From contig NZ_CP021917.1 of assembly GCF_002814095.1 (NCBI RefSeq), positions 1 to 64,000 on the forward strand: a DNA stretch of 64,000 nt, read 5' to 3'. This DNA is from Sagittula sp. P11 (GTDB taxonomy: Bacteria > Pseudomonadota > Alphaproteobacteria > Rhodobacterales > Rhodobacteraceae). The notes beneath the pieces are model-generated. The model did no database searches. It was given only the letters and a program-made list of their open reading frames with translations, and was not told where the DNA came from. The position numbers and the translations under genes were made by a program. Below are positions 1 through 8,101 of this stretch, piece after piece (within the stretch, counting starts at the first letter, position 1; each line of letters opens with the position of its first letter).

Positions 1-999
1 GCAGGCATCGCGCAGGCCCCAGAAGCGTTTCACATCCGAGAGGCTCTGGCTGATGGCCGCGTCCTCCACGATCCCAGCCTCGTAGACCTTCTCGATCCAG
101 TTCATGAACCGCGGTCCGTCGATCTCCTCGTCGAGGCCCTGCGCCTCCAGCAGGACATAGACCTTGTGTTCACCGTCCAGCGGCGAGCGTACGCCCACCG
201 TCTCCGTCACGACCTGCCAGTAGTCCGACCACATGACCTCGAAGGCGACAGCATCGGCCCCAGACCCGCGGCGCGCCTCTGCCAAGAGCTTCAGCACATC
301 GTCATAGGACCCCAGCCCGCAAAGCGCGGCATTCACGCAGCCGGGCTTCGGGTGCATCCGCAGCACGGCGCGCGTCACGATGCCCAGCGTGCCTTCGGAG
401 CCGATGAACAGCTGCTTGAGGTCGTAGCCCGCGTTGTTCTTCAGCATCTTGTTCAGGCCGGAGACGAGCGTTCCGTCCGGCAGCACGTATTCGAGGCCGA
501 GGATCATCTCGCGGGTCATGCCGTAGCGGATCACCCGGTTGCCGCCCGCATTGGTGCCGATGTTGCCCCCGATCAGGCAGGAGCCGCGCGCGCCAAGGTC
601 CAGCGGGATGAAGAAGCCGGCTTCGTCCGCGGCCTTCTGGATCACCTCGAGCGGTGTGCCCGCCCGCACCGTCATGGTGGAGGAGGCCGGGTCGATTTCC
701 TCGATCCCCGAGAAGCGTTCCAGCGAGATCATCACCGCGCCGTCGATGGGGTGCGCACCACCGGCCAGCCCTGTCAGCCCACCCTGCGGCACCATGGTCG
801 CGCCGGCCTCCGCACAGAGCCGGACGGCCTCTGCCACGGCCTCCGGCGTGTCCGGGCGCAGAACGGCCAGCGGCCTCACGTCGGCCAGGAAGGACGTGTC
901 GTGCAGGTTGCGCGCGGGAATGTCGGTCCCCGACAGCAGCGCGGGCCCGGGAAAGGCTTCGGCGAGGCGGGACAGAAAGGAAGCGGTGTCGAGCGGCAT
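1..999 (-). CDS. FAD-linked 2-hydroxyacid oxidase (GlcD/D-lactate dehydrogenase family), C-terminus cut by window edge
   Basis: Oxidises a 2-hydroxyacid (D-lactate, glycolate or D-2-hydroxyglutarate type) to the 2-oxoacid using FAD. 333 codons are visible. The PCMH-type FAD-binding domain spans about residues 40-215, with the pyrophosphate-binding motif PQGGLTGLAGG (71-81) and GGNIGTNAGGN (144-154), then the start of the FAD-oxidase C-terminal domain. ATG was chosen because it precedes the conserved N-terminal helix; no stronger start lies upstream. It follows the TRAP binding-protein gene after a hairpin, so it is probably the last gene of the lyase-SDR-TRAP operon and acts on the imported acid or its product. 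The family is clear; the substrate is not. Confidence 0.85.
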   Translation of the reverse strand, partial: MPLDTASFLSRLAEAFPGPALLSGTDIPARNLHDTSFLADVRPLAVLRPDTPEAVAEAVRLCAEAGATMVPQGGLTGLAGGAHPIDGAVMISLERFSGIEEIDPASSTMTVRAGTPLEVIQKAADEAGFFIPLDLGARGSCLIGGNIGTNAGGNRVIRYGMTREMILGLEYVLPDGTLVSGLNKMLKNNAGYDLKQLFIGSEGTLGIVTRAVLRMHPKPGCVNAALCGLGSYDDVLKLLAEARRGSGADAVAFEVMWSDYWQVVTETVGVRSPLDGEHKVYVLLEAQGLDEEIDGPRFMNWIEKVYEAGIVEDAAISQSLSDVKRFWGLRDAC

Positions 1000-1024
1000 C
1001 GATTTGAAATCCTTGAGAAAGGGT

Positions 1025-1062
1025 GGGCTGGCGCCTTGGGGGAGTGAAAGCGGCGCCAGCCC
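1025..1062 (-). terminator. Intergenic hairpin between TRAP binding-protein gene and FAD oxidase gene
   Basis: Perfect 11-bp inverted repeat GGGCTGGCGCC / GGCGCCAGCCC with a 16-nt loop, 9 nt after the dctP-like stop codon. There is no strong U-tract, so it may be a weak terminator or an mRNA 3'-end stabiliser that sets binding protein above oxidase. Confidence 0.5.
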
Positions 1063-1070
1063 GGTCTGGC

Positions 1071-2075
1071 TCAGTTGCGGATCTTGGCCAGCTCTTCCAT
1101 GAGCCGATCGAAGTTTTCCTTGCCGACGGACTCCATCGAGGTCTCGTAGACCGGGGTCACCAGTTCGCGCAGCTTCGCCATCTCTTCGGCCGGCATCTCG
1201 GAGATCTCCATGCCTTCGGAGGTCAGCTTGTCGGCGGATTCGCCCACGGCCGCACGGGACCGCTCGATCTGCGCGTCGCGCGCCGAGGTGGCACAGGACT
1301 GCACCAGCGCCTGCTCGTCCGCGTTCAGGCTTTCCCAGACGCCCCGGTTCACCAGAACCGGGTTCGGGGAATAGGCGTGGCGCGTCAGGGTCAGGTACTT
1401 CTGCACCTCGTAGAACTTTGTCGCCTCGATCAGCGGCAGCGGGTTTTCCTGCCCGTCGACGGCGCCGGTCTCGAGCGCGGTGAAGACCTCGCCGAAGGCC
1501 ATCGGCACCGGGTTCGCGCCCAGGCGGCGGAAAGTGTCGAGGAAGATCGGGTTCTGCATCACGCGGAAGTTCAGCCCCTCGAAGTCCGACACGGCCTTGA
1601 TCGGGTGCTTGGAGTTGGTGGCGTTGCGGAAGCCGTTTTCCCACATCGACAGCATCACCAGGTCATGCTGCGGCATCTTCTCGGCCACGTAGTCGAAGAA
1701 CGGGCCGGTCATGATCGCGTCGACCTCTGCATCGTTCTCGAACATGAACGGCAGGGTGAACACGCCAAGCGCCGGTTCGATGCCCGCGATGGCCGCGGAG
1801 CCGGTCACCACCATCTCGATGGAGCCGGAGCGGGTCGCCTGCGTGGCATCCGCGTCATCGCCGAGCTGGCCGGAATAGAAGCCCTTCAGCTTCATCTTGC
1901 CGTCGGAGCCTTCCTCCATGCACTCGCTCATCGCCGCGATGCCGGTGGCAATCGGGTGATCCTTGGCCGCGCCGCTCGAAATCTTGAACGTGTGCTTGCC
2001 GTATTCGGCGGCGAGCGCCGGGGTGGTGAACGCCGTGGCGCAGAGGGCCATGGCCGCAAGGGTCTTCAGTTTCAT
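1071..2075 (-). CDS. dctP: TRAP transporter periplasmic substrate-binding protein (DctP family)
   Basis: Captures an organic acid in the periplasm for the TRAP permease encoded just upstream. 334 aa, normal for DctP. It has a Sec signal peptide (positive MKLK, hydrophobic core, cleavage near ALA-A at about 23). The family signatures are present: GFRNATNSKHPI in the middle, then FRVMQNPIF, a conserved Arg-rich helix, and GEVFTALETGAVDGQENP, which lines the carboxylate-binding site. The RBS AAGGAGGAG stands just before the ATG. It lies 55 nt after dctM in the order lyase, SDR, dctQ, dctM, dctP. The substrate is unknown, but the neighbours suggest a hydroxy- or alkyl-substituted carboxylic acid. 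Confidence 0.92.
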   Translation of the reverse strand: MKLKTLAAMALCATAFTTPALAAEYGKHTFKISSGAAKDHPIATGIAAMSECMEEGSDGKMKLKGFYSGQLGDDADATQATRSGSIEMVVTGSAAIAGIEPALGVFTLPFMFENDAEVDAIMTGPFFDYVAEKMPQHDLVMLSMWENGFRNATNSKHPIKAVSDFEGLNFRVMQNPIFLDTFRRLGANPVPMAFGEVFTALETGAVDGQENPLPLIEATKFYEVQKYLTLTRHAYSPNPVLVNRGVWESLNADEQALVQSCATSARDAQIERSRAAVGESADKLTSEGMEISEMPAEEMAKLRELVTPVYETSMESVGKENFDRLMEELAKIRN

Positions 2076-2130
2076 TTTCAGTCTCCTCCTTGGTATTCTT
2101 TGTGTCGCAGTCGGTGTCGGTTCTTCTGGT

Positions 2131-3408
2131 TCAGCGCAGCCAGTTCAACGGCGTCAGAACGAGTTGCGGGAAGAGCACCAGCAGCGCGAGAACGGTGATC
2201 TGGGCGAAGAGGAAGGGCGCCGCCCCCTTCGCCACGCGGTGCAGCGGCACGCCCGACACCCCCGCCGAGACCGAGAGCACGATGCCCACGGGCGGCGTCA
2301 CGAGGCCGATGGCGCAGTTGATGACGAAGAGCACGCCGAAGTAGATCGGGTCGATTCCTGCCTCTTCGACAACCGGCAGGAGCACGGGCGCGAGGATCAG
2401 GATCGTCGGCCCCATGTCGAGCATCGTCCCGATCATCAGCACCAGCGCCATGATGACGATCAGCAACAGCGTCGGGCTGTCCACCAGCGGCCCCACGAGA
2501 TCGAGCACGATACCCGACAGGTCTGCCAGCGTGATGAACCATGCCGTCGCCAGTGCCGCCGCCGCCAGCATCATCACCACCGCAGTGGTGAGGGCCGCAT
2601 CCCGGAAGACCCGGAAAAGCTGGCTCACCTTCAGTTCGCGGTGGATGACCATGCCGACGAAGATGGCGTAGACGGCAGCGATCACCGCGGCCTCGGTCGG
2701 AGTGACGACGCCGAAGCGGATGCCGCCGAGGATGATCACCGGCATGCCCAGTGACCAGAGCGCGTGGCGCGTCTCGCGCAGGCGCACACCCCAGCCCTGC
2801 CGCGGCTGCGGCGCCACATTGTCGCGCCGCGCGACGATCAGCCAGGCCACGATGGCGCCGATACCCATCATCACGCCCGGGACGATGCCCGCCATGAAGA
2901 GTTGCGTGATCGACAGGTTGGTCGCCACAGCAAAGATGATGTAGGCGATGGAGGGTGGGATGATCGGGGCGATCACGCCGCCGGAGGCCATGAGCCCGAC
3001 GGAGCGCGCCTCGTCATGGCCGGACTGCTTCATCATCGGCAGCATGATCGCGATGAGCGCAGCCGAATCCGCCGCCGCCGACCCGGACAGCGATGCCAGG
3101 ATGATCGCGGCAAAGATCGCCACCACACCAAGCCCACCGCGCACATGCCCGACGAAGGCCATGGCGAAACCGATGATCCGCTTGGACATACCGCCCGCGT
3201 TCATCAGTTCACCCGCAAGCAGGAAGAACGGGATCGCGAGGAGCGAGAAGTTGTTCGCGCCGACGACCATGCGCTGCGACACGACCTGCGCGTCGAAGAG
3301 GTCCATCTGGAAGCCCATCACAGCGGCACAGATCAGCAGTGCGAAGGCCACCGGAACGCCGATGCAGAGCGTGACACCCAGCGTGACGATAAACAGGACG
3401 AGAGTCAT
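2131..3408 (-). CDS. dctM: TRAP transporter large permease subunit (DctM family)
   Basis: Main ion-coupled channel of the TRAP importer, in the inner membrane. 425 aa with about 12 hydrophobic segments. The N-terminal hydrophobic stretch, the re-entrant segment with small residues near SGSAAADSAALIAIMLP, and the GVVTPTEAA motif in the middle are typical of DctM. Its ATG overlaps the dctQ stop by 4 nt (ATGA), so the two membrane subunits are translationally coupled. Length and motifs are intact. Confidence 0.93.
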   Translation of the reverse strand: MTLVLFIVTLGVTLCIGVPVAFALLICAAVMGFQMDLFDAQVVSQRMVVGANNFSLLAIPFFLLAGELMNAGGMSKRIIGFAMAFVGHVRGGLGVVAIFAAIILASLSGSAAADSAALIAIMLPMMKQSGHDEARSVGLMASGGVIAPIIPPSIAYIIFAVATNLSITQLFMAGIVPGVMMGIGAIVAWLIVARRDNVAPQPRQGWGVRLRETRHALWSLGMPVIILGGIRFGVVTPTEAAVIAAVYAIFVGMVIHRELKVSQLFRVFRDAALTTAVVMMLAAAALATAWFITLADLSGIVLDLVGPLVDSPTLLLIVIMALVLMIGTMLDMGPTILILAPVLLPVVEEAGIDPIYFGVLFVINCAIGLVTPPVGIVLSVSAGVSGVPLHRVAKGAAPFLFAQITVLALLVLFPQLVLTPLNWLR

Positions 3409-3905
3409 TCCGTCACCTCCCGGCCCGACTTCGGGATGCCGGTCAGGCGGCCCGTGGCGTAGCCGATCATGCGCAATCCGGCCATCAGCCCGATCAGAGC
3501 GGACATCGGGATCAGCACGCCGAAGACCCAGATCATCGACATGCGCGTGACCGGGGCGATGTTGGTGGCGTTGACATGGAACTGCTGCACCGTGCCGACG
3601 AAGACCATGACGCAGACGGCAAGGACCAGCCCGTTCGCCAGCGTCAGAAGGGCGCGGCGCACCGGCGGGCTGACCGTCGTCACCACCAGGTCAAAACCCA
3701 TGTGCATGTTGTGGCGCATCGCAACGATGGCGCCGAGGAAGATCAGCCAGACAAAGAAGAAGCGCGACAGCTCCTCGCTCACGTCGATGCCGGAGCCGAA
3801 GCCGTAGCGCAGGACGACATTGGCAAAGACCATGATCGTCATGCCTGCCAGCAGCAGCACCAGCAGCACTTCCAGCAGCCTGAAGAACCCGTCGATCAGC
3901 TTCAC
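3405..3905 (-). CDS. dctQ: TRAP transporter small permease subunit (DctQ family)
   Basis: Small membrane subunit that docks with DctM. 166 aa, four hydrophobic segments, with the DctQ signature VVLRYGFGSGIDVSEELSRF after the first helix pair. GTG is chosen as start: GGGAGG lies 6-7 nt upstream and the codon forms a GTGA overlap with the stop of the SDR gene. The same frame stays open well upstream, but that part has no DctQ similarity and is antisense-like noise over the SDR gene. Confidence 0.88.
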   Translation of the reverse strand: MKLIDGFFRLLEVLLVLLLAGMTIMVFANVVLRYGFGSGIDVSEELSRFFFVWLIFLGAIVAMRHNMHMGFDLVVTTVSPPVRRALLTLANGLVLAVCVMVFVGTVQQFHVNATNIAPVTRMSMIWVFGVLIPMSALIGLMAGLRMIGYATGRLTGIPKSGREVTE

Positions 3906-4609
3906 CGCCGTCCTCCCGCAACCTTGAGGATTTCGCCCGTCACGTAGGGCGCGTCGAACAGCAGCCATTCGGCCGTGCCCGCAACCTCGTCCGCCGTGCC
4001 GAGCCGGCCCAGCGGGATGCCCTCCGCGGCCTGCGCGCGGGCATTCGGCGCCGTCATCACCGCGTCCTGGATCGGCGTGTCGATGATGCCCGGGGCCAGC
4101 GCGTTGACCCTCAGGTCGGGCGCAAAGTCCCGCGCCATGGCCCGCGTCAGCGCCATGATCGCGCCCTTGGACGCGCCATAAGCGGCAAATCCCGGCGCGC
4201 CGCCGTTCTCCCCCGCAATGGAAGAGAGGTTGACGATCGCCGCTTGCGGATGCGGGACACGCGCCTTCATGAAGGCCTGTGTCACCATCATCAGTCCGAC
4301 CACGTTGACGTCGAGGATGCCTTGCAGATGCTCCGCGTCGAGAGCGCCCCATTCCATGCGTTGCCCGAGGACGCCCGCGTTGTTCACCAGGTGCGTGACA
4401 CCTTCAAGCGGGGCGCCGGCGATGGCACCCGCATCGGAAACATCGACAACGGCGGTCTCGACAGCCGCGCCAAGCTCCTGCTGCGCCGCCGTGAGCGCCT
4501 GGCCGGAAATGTCCCACAGGATGGCCCGCGCGCCGCGCGCTACAACCCGCTGCGCCACGGCAAGACCGATGCCCGAGCCCGCCCCGGTGATCAGGACCGT
4601 CGCGGTCAT
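3902..4609 (-). CDS. Short-chain dehydrogenase/reductase (classical SDR)
   Basis: NAD(P)-dependent alcohol or hydroxyacid oxidoreductase of the classical SDR type, 235 aa. Cofactor motif TGAGSGIG (8-15), NNAG (76-79), catalytic Ser129/130 and the Tyr144-x3-Lys148 pair are all present, as is the PG motif after the active site. ATGA overlap with the upstream lyase gene and GTGA overlap with dctQ place it inside the transporter operon, so it probably acts on the imported compound. The exact substrate cannot be read from the sequence. Confidence 0.9.
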   Translation of the reverse strand: MTATVLITGAGSGIGLAVAQRVVARGARAILWDISGQALTAAQQELGAAVETAVVDVSDAGAIAGAPLEGVTHLVNNAGVLGQRMEWGALDAEHLQGILDVNVVGLMMVTQAFMKARVPHPQAAIVNLSSIAGENGGAPGFAAYGASKGAIMALTRAMARDFAPDLRVNALAPGIIDTPIQDAVMTAPNARAQAAEGIPLGRLGTADEVAGTAEWLLFDAPYVTGEILKVAGGRR

Positions 4610-5463
4610 TCGCCGTGCCTGTGGGCAAAGTCCTGGTGGTTCGCCAGGTCGACGATCTCGCAGAATTCCGCGTAGGTCAAAGCGTCGCCGCCGCCTGCAA
4701 CACCCGTGCTCTTGAGACGTGCCAGCGCGGTGGCGCTTGCCCGAGCCGCCGCGAAGAGGGTCGTGACCGCATACATCACGACGGAGAAACCCATTTCCCG
4801 CACATCCTCGATGGAAACCGACGCGGCATCCGTTCCGTCGACGAGGCTCAGCACCTTCGGCCCCTCGACCCGGCGGGCAATCGCCTCGACCTCGGCGCGG
4901 GTCTTCACCCCGTCGACGAAGACGAGATCGACACCGGCATCCCGATACCGGGCCGCACGGGCCACCGCCTCGTCGAGCCCGAGCGGCTGCAGCGCGTCGG
5001 TGCGCCCGATGATCAGGATATCACCCGTGCCGCGCGCCTCGACGGCGGCTTTCAGGCGGTGCGCGCCCTCCTCGGGCGACACGAGCCTTACGCCTGCCAA
5101 CTGGCCGCAGCGCTTGGGTGAAAGCTGGTCCTCGATGTGCATCGCGGCGACACCGCCCTGCAGGTATTCCTCGACCGTGCGCGCGACGTTGAGTGCGCCG
5201 CCGTAGCCCGTATCGGCATCCGCGATCACCGGGATGTCCACCGCGCGCACCATGGCGCGGGCATGATCTGCCATCTCTGTCTGGGTCATCAGGCCGAGGT
5301 CGGGTTTGCCCAGGCGGGCCGCCGTCGCGCCAAGCCCGGTCATGTAGACAGCGTCGAACCCCTGCCCCTGCACCAGTCGTGCGGTAAGCACATCGGGCGC
5401 CCCCGGCGCGACGGTGAGCAGGCCAGTATCAAGCCGGGTCCGCAGTGCATTTTCGCGGGTCAT
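4606..5463 (-). CDS. Isocitrate lyase/PEP mutase superfamily carbon-carbon lyase (methylisocitrate/dimethylmalate lyase-like)
   Basis: Probably cleaves an alkylmalate- or methylisocitrate-like acid into pyruvate or glyoxylate plus a carboxylic acid. 285 aa, a TIM barrel of the ICL/PEPM superfamily. Mg-binding ADADTGYG is at 81-88, and the flexible gating loop carries SPKRCGQ with Cys119 as the catalytic acid. That Cys is characteristic of the lyases and argues against PEP mutase or oxaloacetate decarboxylase. The chosen ATG has an excellent RBS (GGAGGAGA); the frame remains open about 29 codons further up without one. First gene of the TRAP operon. Confidence 0.85.
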   Translation of the reverse strand: MTRENALRTRLDTGLLTVAPGAPDVLTARLVQGQGFDAVYMTGLGATAARLGKPDLGLMTQTEMADHARAMVRAVDIPVIADADTGYGGALNVARTVEEYLQGGVAAMHIEDQLSPKRCGQLAGVRLVSPEEGAHRLKAAVEARGTGDILIIGRTDALQPLGLDEAVARAARYRDAGVDLVFVDGVKTRAEVEAIARRVEGPKVLSLVDGTDAASVSIEDVREMGFSVVMYAVTTLFAAARASATALARLKSTGVAGGGDALTYAEFCEIVDLANHQDFAHRHGE

Positions 5464-5917
5464 TCGGTCTCCTCCCGGGTTTGAGCGGCCTCCTCTGCCG
5501 CCCTTCCCTCGTTTCGTGATGTTTAACATGTTACGTGTGACGTATGTCAATACCCGAACGCGGAGTGAGGTGATCCGCCATGATCCGCGGGCACCCAGAG
5601 GCCATAGCTGGAGGGTTGGTGCGCCGTGTATCGGCAGTTGTCAGCGCCCACGCGGCCCGACGGCGGTTTTGGAAAGTTCGATCATCTGCGACGGGTTGAA
5701 ATGACGCAGCTGTAGAAAGCGCCATCTGGCCTGCGCTCCCGACACCGGCGGCGGATCAGTGCAGGGTTCTGCCTGGACCCGCATCCCCTCGGGCAGCAGA
5801 GCAGCGTGTCGCCGGGGCATGCACCATGGCAGCGACCGACCGCCACCACCCTGATGGACTCGCATCAATACCGTCACGCACCGCCATGAACCGCAACAGT
5901 CAGGTCTTCCCGGTGTC
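5464..5917. other. 454-bp intergenic region holding the TRAP operon promoter
   Basis: Separates the TRAP operon from the idonate-dehydrogenase-like gene, both on the minus strand. Two dyads lie about 60 nt above the lyase start: TAACATGTTA (5524-5533) and TGAC-N4-GTCA directly after it. The rest contains only short open frames without codon logic or recognisable motifs. No tRNA, insertion sequence or sRNA was recognised. Confidence 0.5.
5524..5550. promoter_or_regulatory. Candidate operator dyads upstream of the TRAP/lyase operon
   Basis: A perfect 10-bp palindrome TAACATGTTA is followed within a few bases by TGACGTATGTCA (4-bp arms). Position and AT-richness relative to surroundings fit an operator for a GntR- or LacI-type regulator, but no such regulator gene is adjacent. 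Confidence 0.35.
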
Positions 5918-6961
5918 TCAGCCGCCGGAGAAGCGGATCTGCACCTTCATGGCGCGGGACTTGTCCGCCGCGAGGTCGAAGGCCGCGACGGCCTCCTCCA
6001 TCTCGTAGACCCCGGTCAGCAAGGGGCTCAGGTCGATGCGCCCGTCCGAGATGACACGCGCCGCGGTGGCGAATTCCTCGTGGAAACGGAAGGTGCCCTT
6101 CAGGGTCAATTCCTTGGCGACAGTCAGTTGCAGCGGCAGCGGCGCATCGCCACCCATGCCGACAAGCACGATCCGGCCACCTGCCCGCGTGATGTCGAGC
6201 AGGCCGCGCAACGCGGGCGCCGCCCCGGAACATTCGAATCCGACATCAACCTGCCCCTTGTCCCGCTTCAGCGGCTCCATCGCGTCGGACCCGGCGGCAA
6301 GATTGATCGTCTCGTCGGCCCCCATCGCGCGGGCAATGGCGAGCGGCGTGTCCGAAATGTCGGCGGCCACGATCCGCGTCGCCCCGGCCAGACGCGCGGC
6401 GGCGACGGTGAGGCATCCGATCGGACCGCATCCGGCGACAAAGACCGTCTGCCCGACCAGAGACCCCGCCTGCCGCACCGCATGCAGGCATACGGCGAGC
6501 GGCTCCGTCATGGCGGCATGGGCCAGATCGGCCCCCGAATCGAAGCGTTCGAGAAGCTGCACAGGCACCGTCAGGGTTTCACGGAACAGCCCCTGTTCGT
6601 GCGGCGTGCGCATGGCCGATCCGTTGAACCGCATGTCTAGGCACTGGTTCGGCTGACCACGCAGGCAATAGGCGCAGGTCCCGCAGGGCCGCGACGGGTT
6701 CACCGCGACGTTGTCGCCCACGCGCAGACCCTCGACGCCTGCGCCAAGGGCCGTGACGACACCGGATACCTCGTGCCCCAGCGCCATCGGCTGCTGAACC
6801 CGGATCGCACCGAACCCGCCATGCAGGTAGTAATGCAGGTCCGATCCGCAGATCCCGCCATTCGCGACAGCGACCTGGGCCTCGCCCGGGCCGGGCGGCA
6901 GGGCATCCTCGAAGGGATCGACCCGCAGATCGCGCGCGCCGTGGATGACAACCGCTTTCAT
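5918..6961 (-). CDS. Zinc-dependent alcohol dehydrogenase, L-idonate 5-dehydrogenase-like
   Basis: Medium-chain NAD(P)-dependent polyol or sugar-acid dehydrogenase, 347 aa. The catalytic zinc site includes Cys38 (GGICGSDLHYY) and His63-Glu64 (GHE). The structural zinc cysteines are Cys93, Cys96, Cys99 and Cys107, and a GxGPIG Rossmann motif follows. The stretch from GGICGSDLHYY to GHEVSG closely resembles L-idonate 5-dehydrogenases. GGAAGG lies ahead of the ATG. It stands alone between intergenic regions, with no kinase or transporter partner, so L-idonate is a family-based guess; other sugar acids or polyols are possible. Confidence 0.8.
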   Translation of the reverse strand: MKAVVIHGARDLRVDPFEDALPPGPGEAQVAVANGGICGSDLHYYLHGGFGAIRVQQPMALGHEVSGVVTALGAGVEGLRVGDNVAVNPSRPCGTCAYCLRGQPNQCLDMRFNGSAMRTPHEQGLFRETLTVPVQLLERFDSGADLAHAAMTEPLAVCLHAVRQAGSLVGQTVFVAGCGPIGCLTVAAARLAGATRIVAADISDTPLAIARAMGADETINLAAGSDAMEPLKRDKGQVDVGFECSGAAPALRGLLDITRAGGRIVLVGMGGDAPLPLQLTVAKELTLKGTFRFHEEFATAARVISDGRIDLSPLLTGVYEMEEAVAAFDLAADKSRAMKVQIRFSGG

Positions 6962-7217
6962 GCGCGCACCTTCCGGACAGGGATAGACGGGGTGCCGGTG
7001 GACCGGCGTGACATGAGCGGTGCAGGTTTCACTTTTGGCAGCCTGTCCAAGGGAAATTACGGGCCGCGGGAGTGACCGCGGACGGGTCTTGATACCAAGC
7101 GCCGGTGACAGCGTTCAAGCTTTCATCTTGCGGCGCGTTGCAAAGCTCCGCCCCCGACCTCCAACGCGGCCAGACCGATCGGTCGTTCGCTGCCGCATCC
7201 CCCTTGATCCATGCTTG

Positions 7218-7978
7218 CTACGGTTCGATCCCCTCCGGCTTCGTTGCCCGGATCAGGTAGCGATGTTCGGACAGACGCAGCAGCGACTTGCGCCAGCCCA
7301 GATTCGACCTCTGCGCGCGGTGTATGCGCCCCAGCCGCTTGTCCGTGCGCAGATCGGTGAACCCTGCCTCGGCCAGCAGGTCCGACACCGACGACGCCCT
7401 CGCCCTTGAGAGAAATGTACGCGCTGCAAAATCCGCTGATGACGATCCATACGCCCGCGATCCACCGTCCTGCCACGCAGGAGAAATCGGGCCAGCAGCC
7501 CCCTGGTGACAAAATCGCCGTCCACCAGCAGAAGCGTACCGCCAGGCGCCAGCACCCGGTGCCATTCGGCAAAGGCGCTCGCGGGATCCACCAGTGTCCA
7601 GACCAGATGGCGCGTGACGATCACGTCCATAGAGCCCGAGGGCAGCATCGTCCGTTCGGCATCCGCCTGCAGAAAGGTCACATCCGGCAGCTTCATCCGC
7701 GCCCGCTCCAGCATCGGTTCGGCCCAGTCGAGCCCGGTCACCTCGAACCCGAGCCCCTTGCACAGCCGCGATATTTCCCCGGTTCCGCTGGCGAGATCCA
7801 GCAGCCGCCGGCCGCGCGCCGGGCCGAGGTGCTTGCGGAACAGGGCCTCCCACGCGGCCATCTCGGCTCCGTCTTCGATCTTGTGGCCGGGATCGTTGTC
7901 GAAGGTCGCGGCCCGGTCGGACCAGTAGTCCCGGATCTCGTCGCGGATGTCCCGATTGCTGTGAGGATGACTGTTCAC
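7218..7978 (-). pseudogene. Class I SAM-dependent methyltransferase with an internal frameshift
   Basis: The N-terminal part reads as a class I methyltransferase: SAM-binding motif LLDLASGTGEIS, acidic loop residue Asp in GLDWAEPM, then LVDGDFVTRG. After HQRILQRVHFSQG the frame degenerates into Arg/Cys-rich noise. The expected C-terminus (SVSDLLAEAGF...HRYLIRATKP) continues in the adjacent frame and ends at 7218. One missing base in the G-run at 7403-7408 (CCCTTG on the plus strand) would restore a protein of about 253 aa. It is divergent from the iron-chelate importer, a common neighbourhood for such methyltransferases. It is either a real inactivating mutation or a homopolymer sequencing error. 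Confidence 0.75.
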
Positions 7979-8038
7979 TGAACCTTCCGTCTTTGCTTTC
8001 CAGCGGATTTCCTTTAGCCAATGATTTTTGTCAACTTA

Positions 8039-8063
8039 TATCTTGACTAAAATACTCGGATAA
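8039..8063 (+). promoter_or_regulatory. IscR type-1-like (Iron-Rhodo-box-like) site upstream of the iron importer
   Basis: The core TTGACTAAAATACTCGG, flanked by AT-rich bases, resembles the E. coli type-1 IscR element (TTGACC...TACTCGG) and the iron-responsive motif reported for Rhodobacterales. It lies about 40-60 nt upstream of the binding-protein start, in the divergent region with the methyltransferase gene. Iron-sulfur or iron control of the importer is inferred. Confidence 0.45.
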
Positions 8064-8101
8064 CTCATCCCAAGGGCAGTTCACGATACGAGGAAGCGAA
8101 C

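Noticed and set aside
5531-5877. Two short minus-strand frames in the intergenic region upstream of the TRAP operon
   Set aside because: No RBS, no family features and no coding-like third-position pattern that I can argue for; treated as non-coding.
7253-7402. Arg/Cys-rich C-terminus of the methyltransferase as a genuine novel domain
   Set aside because: The expected family C-terminus is present in the neighbouring frame, so the Arg/Cys-rich tail is a frameshift product.
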